Positions 1 through 5,045 of a stretch of 5,045 nt of DNA are shown here, one piece after another. Source of the DNA: Psychrilyobacter sp. (GTDB lineage: Bacteria; Fusobacteriota; Fusobacteriia; Fusobacteriales; Fusobacteriaceae); contig JAUXGP010000145.1 in the NCBI GenBank assembly GCA_030621995.1, positions 1 through 5,045 on the forward strand. Direction: 5' to 3'. The notes beneath the pieces were generated by a model. The model was not told where the DNA came from and made no database searches. It worked only from the letters and a program-made list of their open reading frames with translations. Within the stretch, counting starts at the first letter, position 1. Each line of letters begins with the position of its first letter. The translations under genes and the position numbers were made by a program.

Positions 1-407
1 CTCTGAGAGCAGAACTTCAAAGAACAGGAGTTTCTTTAAAAAGAGTTGGTAATAAATTGGAACTGGTTATGCCGGGAAATCTAACTTTTAACAGCAGCAG
101 CTCGGATATCAAAAGTGATTTCTACGAAGTACTGGATTCAGTATCTAAGGTATTGAAGGAATATGATAAGACTGATGTGTTTATATCAGGACATACAGAT
201 AGTACAGGGAAGGATTCCTATAACATGGTATTATCTAAGAACAGGGCAGACAGTGTAGCCAAGTATCTTAAGTCAAGAGGAGTGCAGGGAAGCAGAATCA
301 CAACTGAAGGTTTTGGTTCTAAATACCCGGCGAGTTCTAATTCTACTTCACAGGGAAGAGAAAATAACAGAAGAGTTGAGATAGAAATAACAGCAAAGAA
401 AGGCTAG
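1..407 (+). CDS. OmpA/YiaD-family peptidoglycan-binding protein, C-terminal part (5' end outside window)
   Basis: The reading frame is open from the left edge (first full codon at 3) to the TAG at 405-407, giving 134 visible residues. The TTG at 57 lies inside a conserved stretch and has no ribosome binding site, so it is not the start. The visible part is a complete OmpA_C domain. A MPGN-x-TF strand is followed by a helix, then GHTDSTG (Asp codon 198-200) and LSKNRADSV (Arg codon 243-245). These Asp and Arg residues are the pair that holds the diaminopimelate of peptidoglycan in this family. The domain closes with GFGSKYPASSN and GRENNRRVEIEI. The expected role is a periplasmic anchor tying the outer membrane to the cell wall. 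The missing N-terminus probably holds a signal or lipoprotein signal and a glycine-rich segment, as in YiaD, but this cannot be seen. The domain call is firm; the subfamily is inferred. No clear hairpin terminator follows the stop. Confidence 0.9.
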   Translation, partial: LRAELQRTGVSLKRVGNKLELVMPGNLTFNSSSSDIKSDFYEVLDSVSKVLKEYDKTDVFISGHTDSTGKDSYNMVLSKNRADSVAKYLKSRGVQGSRITTEGFGSKYPASSNSTSQGRENNRRVEIEITAKKG

Positions 408-440
408 TTTTCTGTCCTATTTTAAATAAATAACTCATTT

Positions 441-551
441 AAGAGATTTGGTTCAAAATATCCTGACTCCAGTATGGAAACAAATAGCTATGGGGTGTCA
501 TTTAAACAGAAAAACCGTAGATGTCATAGGGGATCTGGGATTATAAGATAA
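441..551 (+). pseudogene. Decayed remnant of a second OmpA-domain C-terminus
   Basis: In the frame starting at 444 the DNA reads RFGSKYPDSSMETNSYGV, then about three residues, then QKNRR at 507-521, before running to a TAA at 549-551. This matches, in order and spacing, the end of the intact OmpA domain just upstream (GFGSKYPASSNSTSQGRENNRR). After NRR the frame appears to shift: the overlapping frame from 520 reads DVIGDLGL, as expected of the family's NRRV-D/E-VI ending. There is no start codon, no ribosome binding site and no upstream part of the domain; a TAA lies in frame at 423-425. It is therefore a fragment left by duplication and deletion, not a small gene. The alignment is short but the shared signature is specific. 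Confidence 0.65.
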
Positions 552-607
552 TTCAGAAAGAATACCATATAGGAAATAACTTTGTCCTTTTAGAGATTCT
601 AAATAAC

Positions 608-658
608 AAAAAAAAAGCCTGTAATTTCTCCTACATGAAGGGGAAAATTACAGGCTTT
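608..658 (-). terminator. Intrinsic terminator of tnaA
   Basis: A perfect 14-bp stem is formed by 614-627 and 645-658 (AAAGCCTGTAATTT against its complement). Partial pairing continues inward around a loop near 632-640. On the minus strand the stem is followed directly by a U run (A run 608-616 on the plus strand, three of them in the stem). It lies 22 bases beyond the tnaA stop, so it ends that transcript. No comparable U run follows on the plus strand. Confidence 0.92.
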
Positions 659-680
659 AATTATTTATTTACTGTTAGCA

Positions 681-2066
681 TTATTTCACCGGTTTCAATT
701 TAGCTGTAAAATGTCTTAGGATCTTTGGTTCCTCCTCAATTTCATAACCTGTAATTTTATCCCTTCTGTTATAGATATTAATCAGTGCCTTGGCTACCAC
801 ATCCATATGATTATTGGTATATACCCTTCGAGGGATAGTTAATCTGAGTAATTCCAAAGCAGATTCCAATTGCTTCCCTGTATCGGGGTCATTTCCCAAT
901 AAAAATGATCCAATCTCCACACCCCTGACACCGGCTTCTTTATATAACTCCACACAAAGTGCCTGAGCAGGAAAATTATAATAGGGAATATGAGGTAAAA
1001 ACTTCTTAGCATCTACAAAGACTGCATGACCTCCTACAGGATTTTGTATGGGAACTCCTCCTTCCGAGAGTAGTTTTCCCAGATATTCAACTTGTCCGAT
1101 TCTCGACTTTAGATATGATTCCTCTACAACCTCGGTAAATCCAACGGCTAACGCATCCATATCTCTGCCGGAAAGTCCTCCATAGGTAGGGAACCCTTCA
1201 ATGGGAACAACTCTAGCCCTGACACCATTAAATAATTCCAAATCTTCTTTGATGGCTATCAGCCCGCCCATATTTACAATCCCATCTTTTTTAGCACTCA
1301 TGGTAATGGCATCTCCATAGGAAAATACCTCCCGAACTATTTCTAAGATAGTGCAATGTTTATACTCTTCCTCTCTTTTTTTTATGAAATAAGCATTCTC
1401 TGCAAATCTGGCAGAATCAAAGATTATTTTAATTCCATATCTATCGGCTATTTTCTTGGTTTCTTTTATATTTTTTAGGGAAACAGGCTGTCCTCCGGCA
1501 CTGTTACAGGTGATGGTAATTATGATAAAGGCGATATTTTCTGCACCTTTTTCCAGGATGATTTTTTCTAAATGATCATTGTCCATATTTCCCTTGAAGG
1601 GATGATTTAGTGCAGTATTATAGGCTTCCGGTATCACACAGTCAATAGCTCTTCCACCATTTAATTCCACATGTGCTTTAGTTGTGTCAAAGTGCATATT
1701 AGATATACTATACTGCCCTTTTTTTATCAAAAGGGGAAACAATACATTTTCAGCTCCCCTCCCTTGATGGGTAGGGACAAAATATTTATATCCTGTAAGG
1801 TTCTGTACTGATTTTTCCAGCCGATAAAAACTCCTGCTTCCTGCATAGGATTCATCTCCTAGCATCAGCGCCGACCATTGATGATCGCTCATGGCACCAG
1901 TACCAGAATCAGTGAGAAGATCTATAAAAATATCTTCAGCCTTTAATCCAAATTGATTATACCCTACCTCCACTATCCTTTTTTCCCTCTCCTCTTTAGA
2001 GATCAGACTAATTTTTTCTACCATCTTTATCTTGTACGGTTCAGCTAATGTTGAGTATTCACACAT
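681..2066 (-). CDS. tnaA: Tryptophanase (tryptophan indole-lyase)
   Basis: This is a PLP-dependent cytoplasmic beta-eliminating lyase of 461 residues that converts L-tryptophan to indole, pyruvate and ammonia. Visible motifs: Tyr74 in DESYAGS; the phosphate-binding THQGRGAE (99-106); NSAGGQP (188-194); DSAR (217-220), where Asp217 contacts the PLP nitrogen; SAKKD, with Lys260 as the Schiff-base lysine; and IPRR (411-414), the carboxylate arginine region. Tryptophanase is preferred over tyrosine phenol-lyase for three reasons. FDTT at 126-129 has Asp where the phenol-lyase has Thr. VEIG at 383-386 has Ile where the phenol-lyase has its phenol-binding Arg. RHFTAKL at 451-457 has the tryptophanase His where the phenol-lyase has Phe. 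The ATG is supported by GGGAGG six bases upstream and by the usual short lead-in to AEPYKI. The gene is monocistronic between terminators, with no permease gene beside it. Upstream lies a probable leader peptide. Confidence 0.96.
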   Translation of the reverse strand: MCEYSTLAEPYKIKMVEKISLISKEEREKRIVEVGYNQFGLKAEDIFIDLLTDSGTGAMSDHQWSALMLGDESYAGSRSFYRLEKSVQNLTGYKYFVPTHQGRGAENVLFPLLIKKGQYSISNMHFDTTKAHVELNGGRAIDCVIPEAYNTALNHPFKGNMDNDHLEKIILEKGAENIAFIIITITCNSAGGQPVSLKNIKETKKIADRYGIKIIFDSARFAENAYFIKKREEEYKHCTILEIVREVFSYGDAITMSAKKDGIVNMGGLIAIKEDLELFNGVRARVVPIEGFPTYGGLSGRDMDALAVGFTEVVEESYLKSRIGQVEYLGKLLSEGGVPIQNPVGGHAVFVDAKKFLPHIPYYNFPAQALCVELYKEAGVRGVEIGSFLLGNDPDTGKQLESALELLRLTIPRRVYTNNHMDVVAKALINIYNRRDKITGYEIEEEPKILRHFTAKLKPVK

Positions 2067-2072
2067 ATTTTA

Positions 2073-2078
2073 CCTCCC
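2073..2078 (-). promoter_or_regulatory. tnaA ribosome binding site
   Basis: GGGAGG on the minus strand lies six bases before the ATG at 2066-2064. It fixes the start of tnaA and shows that tnaA is translated from its own site rather than by coupling to the leader frame, which ends 64 bases upstream. Confidence 0.85.
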
Positions 2079-2088
2079 AGAATATTTT

Positions 2089-2120
2089 TAATATTTTATT
2101 AAATGACCGATAAAATATTA
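2089..2120 (-). promoter_or_regulatory. AT-only hairpin between leader frame and tnaA
   Basis: An 11-bp perfect inverted repeat (TAATATTTTAT at 2120-2110 and ATAAAATATTA at 2099-2089 on the minus strand) encloses a 10-base loop. It starts 10 bases after the leader stop codon and ends 10 bases before the tnaA ribosome binding site. It is not followed by a U run, so it is not a standard intrinsic terminator. A ribosome held at the leader stop would reach its first arm. A regulatory role is inferred from position only, and AT-rich spacers form such repeats easily. Confidence 0.45.
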
Positions 2121-2130
2121 TTCCAGATGT

Positions 2131-2187
2131 TTATATACCACTAAATATATCCTCCACTTCATCTACCCATCCCCTTATTTTATTCAT
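2131..2187 (-). CDS. Probable tna leader peptide (TnaC-like), 18 codons
   Basis: A short frame, MNKIRGWVDEVEDIFSGI, runs from the ATG at 2187-2185 to a TAA at 2133-2131. It sits alone between the upstream terminator and tnaA. A good ribosome binding site (AAGGAAG, 2193-2199) lies about five to seven bases before the ATG. There is a single Trp codon, at position 7 (2167-2169). In enterobacteria and Vibrio, tnaA is preceded by TnaC, a short peptide with one essential Trp that stalls the ribosome when free tryptophan is present. The position, size and single Trp fit that role. Differences: the peptide ends in Gly-Ile rather than the Pro seen in E. coli TnaC, the stop is UAA rather than UGA, and the gap to tnaA is only 64 bases. 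An unrelated short frame occurring by chance remains possible. Confidence 0.55.
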   Translation of the reverse strand: MNKIRGWVDEVEDIFSGI

Positions 2188-2192
2188 AATAA

Positions 2193-2199
2193 CTTCCTT
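2193..2199 (-). promoter_or_regulatory. Ribosome binding site of the leader frame
   Basis: AAGGAAG on the minus strand, with GGAG just before it (2201-2204), lies at normal spacing from the leader ATG. It is the main support for real translation of the 18-codon frame. Confidence 0.6.
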
Positions 2200-2205
2200 A
2201 CTCCA

Positions 2206-2249
2206 AGAATACCCTCATATATTCTAAAAATCAACTCTAAAGGAAAAAA
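2206..2249 (-). promoter_or_regulatory. Candidate promoter region for the tna leader transcript
   Basis: Two overlapping readings are possible on the minus strand. The first has a -10 of TAGAAT (2226-2221), five of six to consensus, with only a T-rich hexamer (2249-2244) at the -35 position; it would start near 2214 and leave room for the leader ribosome binding site. The second is TTGATT (2234-2229), a 17-base spacer and TATTCT (2211-2206); it would start so close to the ribosome binding site that it is less likely. The true start cannot be fixed from sequence. Confidence 0.35.
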
Positions 2250-2286
2250 GAAGTTTGCCCACCATAGATGGACAAACTTCTTTTTT
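2244..2286 (-). terminator. Intrinsic terminator of the first repeat-protein gene
   Basis: A 20-bp stem is formed by 2244-2263 and 2267-2286, with a three-base loop. Two positions (2258/2272 and 2262/2268) are C-A mismatches in plus-strand RNA but G-U pairs in minus-strand RNA, so the hairpin is complete only on the minus strand. The U run forms the end of the stem. It lies about 30 bases after the stop of the gene ending at 2316 and separates that gene from tnaA. Confidence 0.88.
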
Positions 2287-2315
2287 GAATTTTTATTCTC
2301 AATCATTTAAATCTA

Positions 2316-2921
2316 TTACAACCTGCCATCTATATTAAAGAATGGAAAAACCGGAAAGAAGCCATTTTTCGCAAAGTTAATAAATCCTACTTGAACACCC
2401 TGTAAATCATTGGTGAAGTTAACTATCCCCAGTTGAAAAGTTGTTTTTTCAGCATAGTTTACAAAACCAATATCAACTAAAGATTCTCCCTGATTAAAAT
2501 TGATTCCTCCTACATTAACCATTGATTTTTTTTGATTAAAGTTAACAAATCCCCACTGTAAACCATTGAAATCATTGGTGTAGTTAATACCACCTATGAC
2601 CACACCTGTAGACTGCCCCAGGTGGATATTTGCTATTCCTAAACCTACCCCTGTAAATGAATTATTTACCTTGTTAGCTCCAATCCAAAATGGACTTAAC
2701 TGAACCCCTGTAAAATTATTCGTTTCACCTAATGCCAAAATATTTATATCCAAACCGGTCATATTGGTATTTTTACCATAGAGCAGGTTAAGTCTTACAC
2801 CTTTTACACTTTGATCTGCCGGCATATTTTGTCCCGGTACTCCCAGTTGAAATGGAGTTTCTGCAAATGTCATGGTAGATATTAAAAATATCATTCCCAG
2901 TAAAATTTTAATTTTTTTCAT
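2316..2921 (-). CDS. Secreted repeat protein with ~14-residue G-x-x-x-G-x-x-N units (longer paralogue)
   Basis: A 201-residue protein with a signal peptide (MKKIKILLGM, a hydrophobic core, then TFA), probably cut after Ala20. The mature part is almost wholly repeats. Units begin near residues 41, 56, 72, 91, 106, 120, 134, 148, 161 and 175. The last seven are regular at 13-15 residues, each with an invariant Asn (98, 113, 127, 141, 155, 168, 182), usually followed by Phe or Tyr. It ends in FFPVFPFFNIDGRL. Alternating hydrophobic and small residues suggest stacked beta strands, either a beta-solenoid or a small outer-membrane barrel. The style recalls uncharacterised surface-repeat families reported from Leptospira and Vibrio (LA_2272/VC2662 type), from memory and not checked. 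The function is unknown. The ATG is set by AGGGGG (2933-2928) six bases upstream. The downstream neighbour is tnaA, separated by a terminator; the upstream neighbour is a close paralogue. Confidence 0.85.
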   Translation of the reverse strand: MKKIKILLGMIFLISTMTFAETPFQLGVPGQNMPADQSVKGVRLNLLYGKNTNMTGLDINILALGETNNFTGVQLSPFWIGANKVNNSFTGVGLGIANIHLGQSTGVVIGGINYTNDFNGLQWGFVNFNQKKSMVNVGGINFNQGESLVDIGFVNYAEKTTFQLGIVNFTNDLQGVQVGFINFAKNGFFPVFPFFNIDGRL

Positions 2922-2950
2922 ATTTGTCCCCCTAGTTTTATATTTTAAAT

Positions 2951-2994
2951 ATTGTACTACGTATTTAAATAAAATTATAGGTTATTTAAATAAA
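2951..2994 (-). promoter_or_regulatory. Candidate promoter with flanking 12-base direct repeats
   Basis: On the minus strand a perfect TATAAT (2979-2974) lies upstream of the gene starting at 2921, and a second -10-like TACAAT lies at 2956-2951. Neither has a good -35. The TATAAT is bracketed by two exact copies of TATTTAAATAAA (2962-2973 and 2983-2994, read on the plus strand). Their starts are 21 bases apart, about two helical turns, and each contains the palindrome ATTTAAAT. These could be operator half-sites, but base composition alone favours such words. Confidence 0.4.
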
Positions 2995-3006
2995 TATTAA
3001 TATACT

Positions 3007-3042
3007 AAAAAAAGTGCCTCTATTAATTAAGAGACACCCTTT
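3007..3042 (-). terminator. Intrinsic terminator of the second repeat-protein gene
   Basis: A 13-bp stem is formed by 3009-3021 and 3030-3042 around an eight-base loop (ATTAATTA). Three positions pair only as G-U in the minus-strand RNA and are mismatched on the plus strand. The minus-strand stem ends in a seven-base U run. It lies 14 bases after the stop of the gene ending at 3057, so the two paralogues have separate transcripts, or at least partial separation. Confidence 0.85.
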
Positions 3043-3056
3043 AAAAAATTTAAACC

Positions 3057-3623
3057 CTAGAATATTCTTCCATCGATGTTAAAGAATGGGAATATTGGGA
3101 AAAATCCAGTTTTAGCCATGTTGATTATACCTATTTGTACTCCAGTAAGATCATCAGTCATATTGAATAACCCTAATTGGAATGCAGTACCCTTTGAAAT
3201 ATTAACTGCCCCAATGTCTACAGTTGTTCTACCATCAGAAATATTTACAGTACCAACTTGAAGACCTCTTACATTATGTGTCATATTAACTAATCCAAAA
3301 AGAGCACCTGTAGATTCTCCACCATTCATATTAACTAATCCAAACCCTACCCCTTTAAACGTATGATTCACTTTATTAGCTCCTAATCCAAAAAAAATCG
3401 GGATTTGAACACCAGTAAAGTTATCAGCTTCACCCAAAGCTAAGATGTTTAAATCTAATCCACTTACATTGGCAGTCTTACCATAGAGCAGGTTTAATCT
3501 TAACCCGCTTACATCTTGAGATGCCGGCATCTGTTTGTCCATTACGTTAAACTGAAATCCAGTTGCAAATGACATACTAGATAACAAAAATAACATCCCT
3601 AATAAAATTTTGATTCTTTTCAT
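3057..3623 (-). CDS. Secreted repeat protein with ~14-residue G-x-x-x-G-x-x-N units (shorter paralogue)
   Basis: A 188-residue paralogue of the gene at 2316-2921, with a nearly identical signal peptide (MKRIKILLGM, then SFA; probable cut after Ala20). It keeps the same conserved blocks: LRLNLLYGK, GLDLNILALGE, NFTGVQ, GANKVN, and the C-terminal FFPIFPFFNIDGRIF. Repeats start near 40, 55, 71, 91, 106, 120, 134, 147 and 161, with Asn at 98, 113, 127, 141, 154 and 168. It has exactly one unit fewer than its neighbour: the segment matching neighbour residues 134-147 is absent. In this copy the Asn is followed by Met or Ile, not Phe or Tyr. It ends in Phe, as many outer-membrane barrel proteins do, but it is not shown to be one. 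The start is set by AGGAGG (3637-3632) eight bases before the ATG. The function is unknown; an exported or surface location is inferred from the signal peptide and repeats. Confidence 0.87.
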   Translation of the reverse strand: MKRIKILLGMLFLLSSMSFATGFQFNVMDKQMPASQDVSGLRLNLLYGKTANVSGLDLNILALGEADNFTGVQIPIFFGLGANKVNHTFKGVGFGLVNMNGGESTGALFGLVNMTHNVRGLQVGTVNISDGRTTVDIGAVNISKGTAFQLGLFNMTDDLTGVQIGIINMAKTGFFPIFPFFNIDGRIF

Positions 3624-3653
3624 CTTTCTTACCTCCTAAAAAAAATTATTGCA

Positions 3654-3666
3654 TGAACTATGTTCA
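3654..3666. promoter_or_regulatory. Palindrome TGAAC-TAT-GTTCA upstream of the repeat-protein gene
   Basis: A 5-bp inverted repeat with a three-base centre lies between the possible minus-strand -10 (3677-3672) and the ribosome binding site of the gene starting at 3623. This is a normal place for a repressor site. It resembles the Gram-positive LexA site (GAAC-N4-GTTC) but has one central base too few. Function is inferred from position only. Confidence 0.3.
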
Positions 3667-3669
3667 ATA

Positions 3670-3751
3670 ACACTATACTATGTATCCCAGATTAATCCTA
3701 CATAAAAATAAAAAATTGTTTATAAGGTATTAATCCCAGTAAATATAGTGT
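3670..3751. promoter_or_regulatory. Symmetric repeat cluster in the divergent intergenic region
   Basis: ACACTATA (3670-3677) and TATAGTGT (3744-3751) are an exact inverted pair. Each contains TATAGT, a possible -10, reading outward on its own strand. Between them are two copies of ATCCCAG (3684-3690, 3733-3739) and two of ATTAATCC (3691-3698, 3729-3736). The minus-strand TATAGT is the best -10 candidate for the gene starting at 3623, though no convincing -35 accompanies it. Confidence 0.35.
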
Positions 3752-3798
3752 AAAATGTAAAAGAACATTAGAGTCAAAAGAAAAAACTTAGCCAATAA

Positions 3799-3827
3799 TT
3801 GACACTAATAAAAAATTTAAATTTAAT
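3799..3827 (+). promoter_or_regulatory. Near-consensus sigma-70 promoter of the helicase-like gene
   Basis: TTGACA (3799-3804, full consensus), a 17-base spacer and TTTAAT (3822-3827, five of six) point to transcription starting near 3834. That gives a leader of about 43 bases ahead of the ATG at 3877. It is the strongest promoter match in the window. Confidence 0.72.
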
Positions 3828-3863
3828 TTGTAATTGTACATTTTCAATTCACCATAGGCACCT

Positions 3864-3869
3864 AGGAGG
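3864..3869 (+). promoter_or_regulatory. Ribosome binding site deciding the helicase-like start
   Basis: AGGAGG lies seven bases before the ATG at 3877-3879. It fixes the N-terminus, placing the P-loop at residues 7-14, the position normal for this type of ATPase. Confidence 0.85.
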
Positions 3870-3876
3870 GTTAATT

Positions 3877-5045
3877 ATGAAGATACTTATAGAGGGAGAC
3901 ACTAAATCTGGAAAAACAACCCTCCTAAAAAAAAAATATATTCAGATGATCAATGGCAGGATAGACTCCCACGAAATTTTGGTACTAATTGCCAACAGGA
4001 TGGAAGCCATAAAATTCAAAAAAAATTTAACGTTAGAATATTCAGGAGAAAACAGGATCTATTCTTATTTTGGATTTGTTCAGCATGAATTGAATAAATT
4101 CTGGCCATTGATCCTAAAAAAAAGTAAAAAAATTCATAAATTAAATATACTGCCGACTTTTATGACCTTTGAAGCTTCTCAATGCCTCATGGGAAAAACA
4201 GTTGAATATTATAGAAAACAAGGTTTTTTGGGAGAGCTGAATATTTCCAATGAAGATATCTCAAAAAAACTCCTCTCCAATATCCTGGATGCTTCCTTAA
4301 ACAATCTCATATACACCAAGATTGGAGACAGATTAAAATCATTTGGAGAAGTTGACAGGGCTGAATTATATGATCAAATGAATATAATCATCGATAAATA
4401 TATGGAAAAAACTTTGGAGAACGGAAGTTTTGATTATGGAACCTCCATCTACCTATACAATAATTTTCTTTTAGAAGATGAGTTTTATTTGGATAATTTT
4501 AAAAAAAATACCAGCTATCTTTTGGTCGATTCAGGAGAAATAGGATCCATAGCGGAAGTGGACTTCATAGACAGGATAAAAAGATATCTAAAAGGCCTTA
4601 TTATCACATTAAATACAGACGGTCCATATGGCATTCACAGTTATTCCAAGGGGTATTTGGAAAAAATAATAATAGATTCAGAATATAAAAGGATAAAATT
4701 AGACAGCAGAGACATCGAAACTCATAATTTTTTGGACCGATTAGAAGAAAATTTTTATTCTCATGAAACTATAGAGGGGCTGCCAAACCTCTATCTGGAT
4801 ATAGAGAATGAATATAAAAGCGAAAACAACAGAAAGGTTATTAAAAAGGTTTTAGAACTCCTGGATGATTCCGTATCACCACTGGATATATCGGTAATTG
4901 TACCTCAAAATGACCTGGTATTAGAGTTTGCCCTGGAAAAGATAAGTCGAGAGAGGGGATTTAAATATATGAATATAGGGAGAAATGAGAGAATTTTAGA
5001 TAATCCCTATGCCTATATTTTGGTTATATCCAGTATATTATTCTA
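3877..5045 (+). CDS. UvrD/Rep-like SF1 helicase-type P-loop protein, N-terminal part (3' end outside window)
   Basis: A frame of 389 codons is open to the right edge with no stop. It starts MKILIEGDTKSGKTT, with a Walker A motif G-x4-GKT at 7-14. LVLIANRMEAIKFKKNL (35-51) matches the motif Ia position of UvrD-type helicases, where NR-x-A is common. GFVQHELNKFWPLI (66-79) recalls a helicase-like family I remember from cyanobacteria. YLLVDSGE (214-221) sits at the motif II (Walker B) position, but the usual DE pair is DS, with Glu three residues on. LIITLNTDGP (241-250) lies near motif III. The known role of the superfamily is ATP-driven translocation on single-stranded DNA in repair or recombination. 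The C-terminal helicase motifs, or a nuclease domain, would lie outside the window. An AddB/RexB-like protein with a partly inactive helicase fold is the main alternative. The subfamily assignment comes from motif reading only. Confidence 0.6.
   Translation, partial: MKILIEGDTKSGKTTLLKKKYIQMINGRIDSHEILVLIANRMEAIKFKKNLTLEYSGENRIYSYFGFVQHELNKFWPLILKKSKKIHKLNILPTFMTFEASQCLMGKTVEYYRKQGFLGELNISNEDISKKLLSNILDASLNNLIYTKIGDRLKSFGEVDRAELYDQMNIIIDKYMEKTLENGSFDYGTSIYLYNNFLLEDEFYLDNFKKNTSYLLVDSGEIGSIAEVDFIDRIKRYLKGLIITLNTDGPYGIHSYSKGYLEKIIIDSEYKRIKLDSRDIETHNFLDRLEENFYSHETIEGLPNLYLDIENEYKSENNRKVIKKVLELLDDSVSPLDISVIVPQNDLVLEFALEKISRERGFKYMNIGRNERILDNPYAYILVISSILF

Noticed and set aside
57..59. TTG as the start of the OmpA-family gene
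   Set aside because: The frame stays open to the window edge and the residues before it fit the conserved family sequence. There is no ribosome binding site, so the true start is outside the window.
589..603. Short palindrome TTTAGA-GAT-TCTAAA as a terminator for the OmpA-family gene
   Set aside because: The stem is only six AT-rich pairs, there is no U run after it on the plus strand, and it lies about 180 bases beyond the OmpA stop.
681..2066. Tyrosine phenol-lyase as the identity of the PLP enzyme
   Set aside because: The phenol-binding Arg, the Thr and the Phe of that enzyme are Ile385, Asp127 and His452 here, as in tryptophanase.
3076..3261. A 61-codon plus-strand frame opposite the shorter repeat-protein gene
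   Set aside because: It lies fully inside a well-supported minus-strand gene, has no ribosome binding site, and reads as the mirror of that gene's conserved C-terminal repeats.
2316..3623. CRISPR array, phase-variable DNA repeat or insertion sequence in the repeat-protein region
   Set aside because: The repeats are at protein level with diverged DNA. There are no identical spaced DNA repeats, no terminal inverted repeats and no transposase.
3654..3666. A true SOS (LexA) box controlling the flanking genes
   Set aside because: The centre is three bases, not four, and the site is not at the helicase-like gene's promoter. It is kept only as a generic palindrome.

Overview
The window is AT-rich, with strong AGGAGG-type ribosome binding sites. 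It carries a tryptophanase, an OmpA-domain protein and small secreted repeat proteins, so the cell has an outer membrane. The best guess for the source is a fusobacterium (Fusobacterium, Ilyobacter, Propionigenium or Psychrilyobacter type). This rests on gene content and protein style; no database search was possible.

Layout from left to right: (1) 1-407, plus strand: the C-terminal part of an OmpA/YiaD-family peptidoglycan-binding lipoprotein or outer-membrane protein, cut by the window edge. (2) About 441-551, plus strand: a decayed remnant of a second OmpA-domain C-terminus, with no start. (3) 608-2066, minus strand: tnaA (tryptophanase) and its intrinsic terminator. (4) 2067-2243: the tnaA leader region. 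It holds an 18-codon open reading frame (2131-2187) with its own ribosome binding site and one Trp codon, then a perfect AT hairpin, then the tnaA ribosome binding site. This looks like a TnaC-type control region of unusual form and is the most interesting part of the window. (5) 2244-3623, minus strand: two tandem paralogous secreted proteins built of about 14-residue G-x-x-x-G-x-x-N repeats. Each has its own signal peptide, ribosome binding site and terminator. (6) 3624-3876: a divergent intergenic region with a near-consensus sigma-70 promoter for the right-hand gene and several symmetric repeats. (7) 3877-5045, plus strand: the N-terminal 389 residues of a P-loop protein resembling UvrD/Rep-type SF1 helicases, running off the right edge.

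The genes do not form one pathway. tnaA is monocistronic between terminators and converges on the OmpA locus. The two repeat proteins are a local tandem duplication with independent transcription signals. The helicase-like gene is divergent from them and probably begins a different operon. The three minus-strand terminators have stems that pair well only in the minus-strand RNA or are followed by U runs only on that strand, which supports the transcription units given here.
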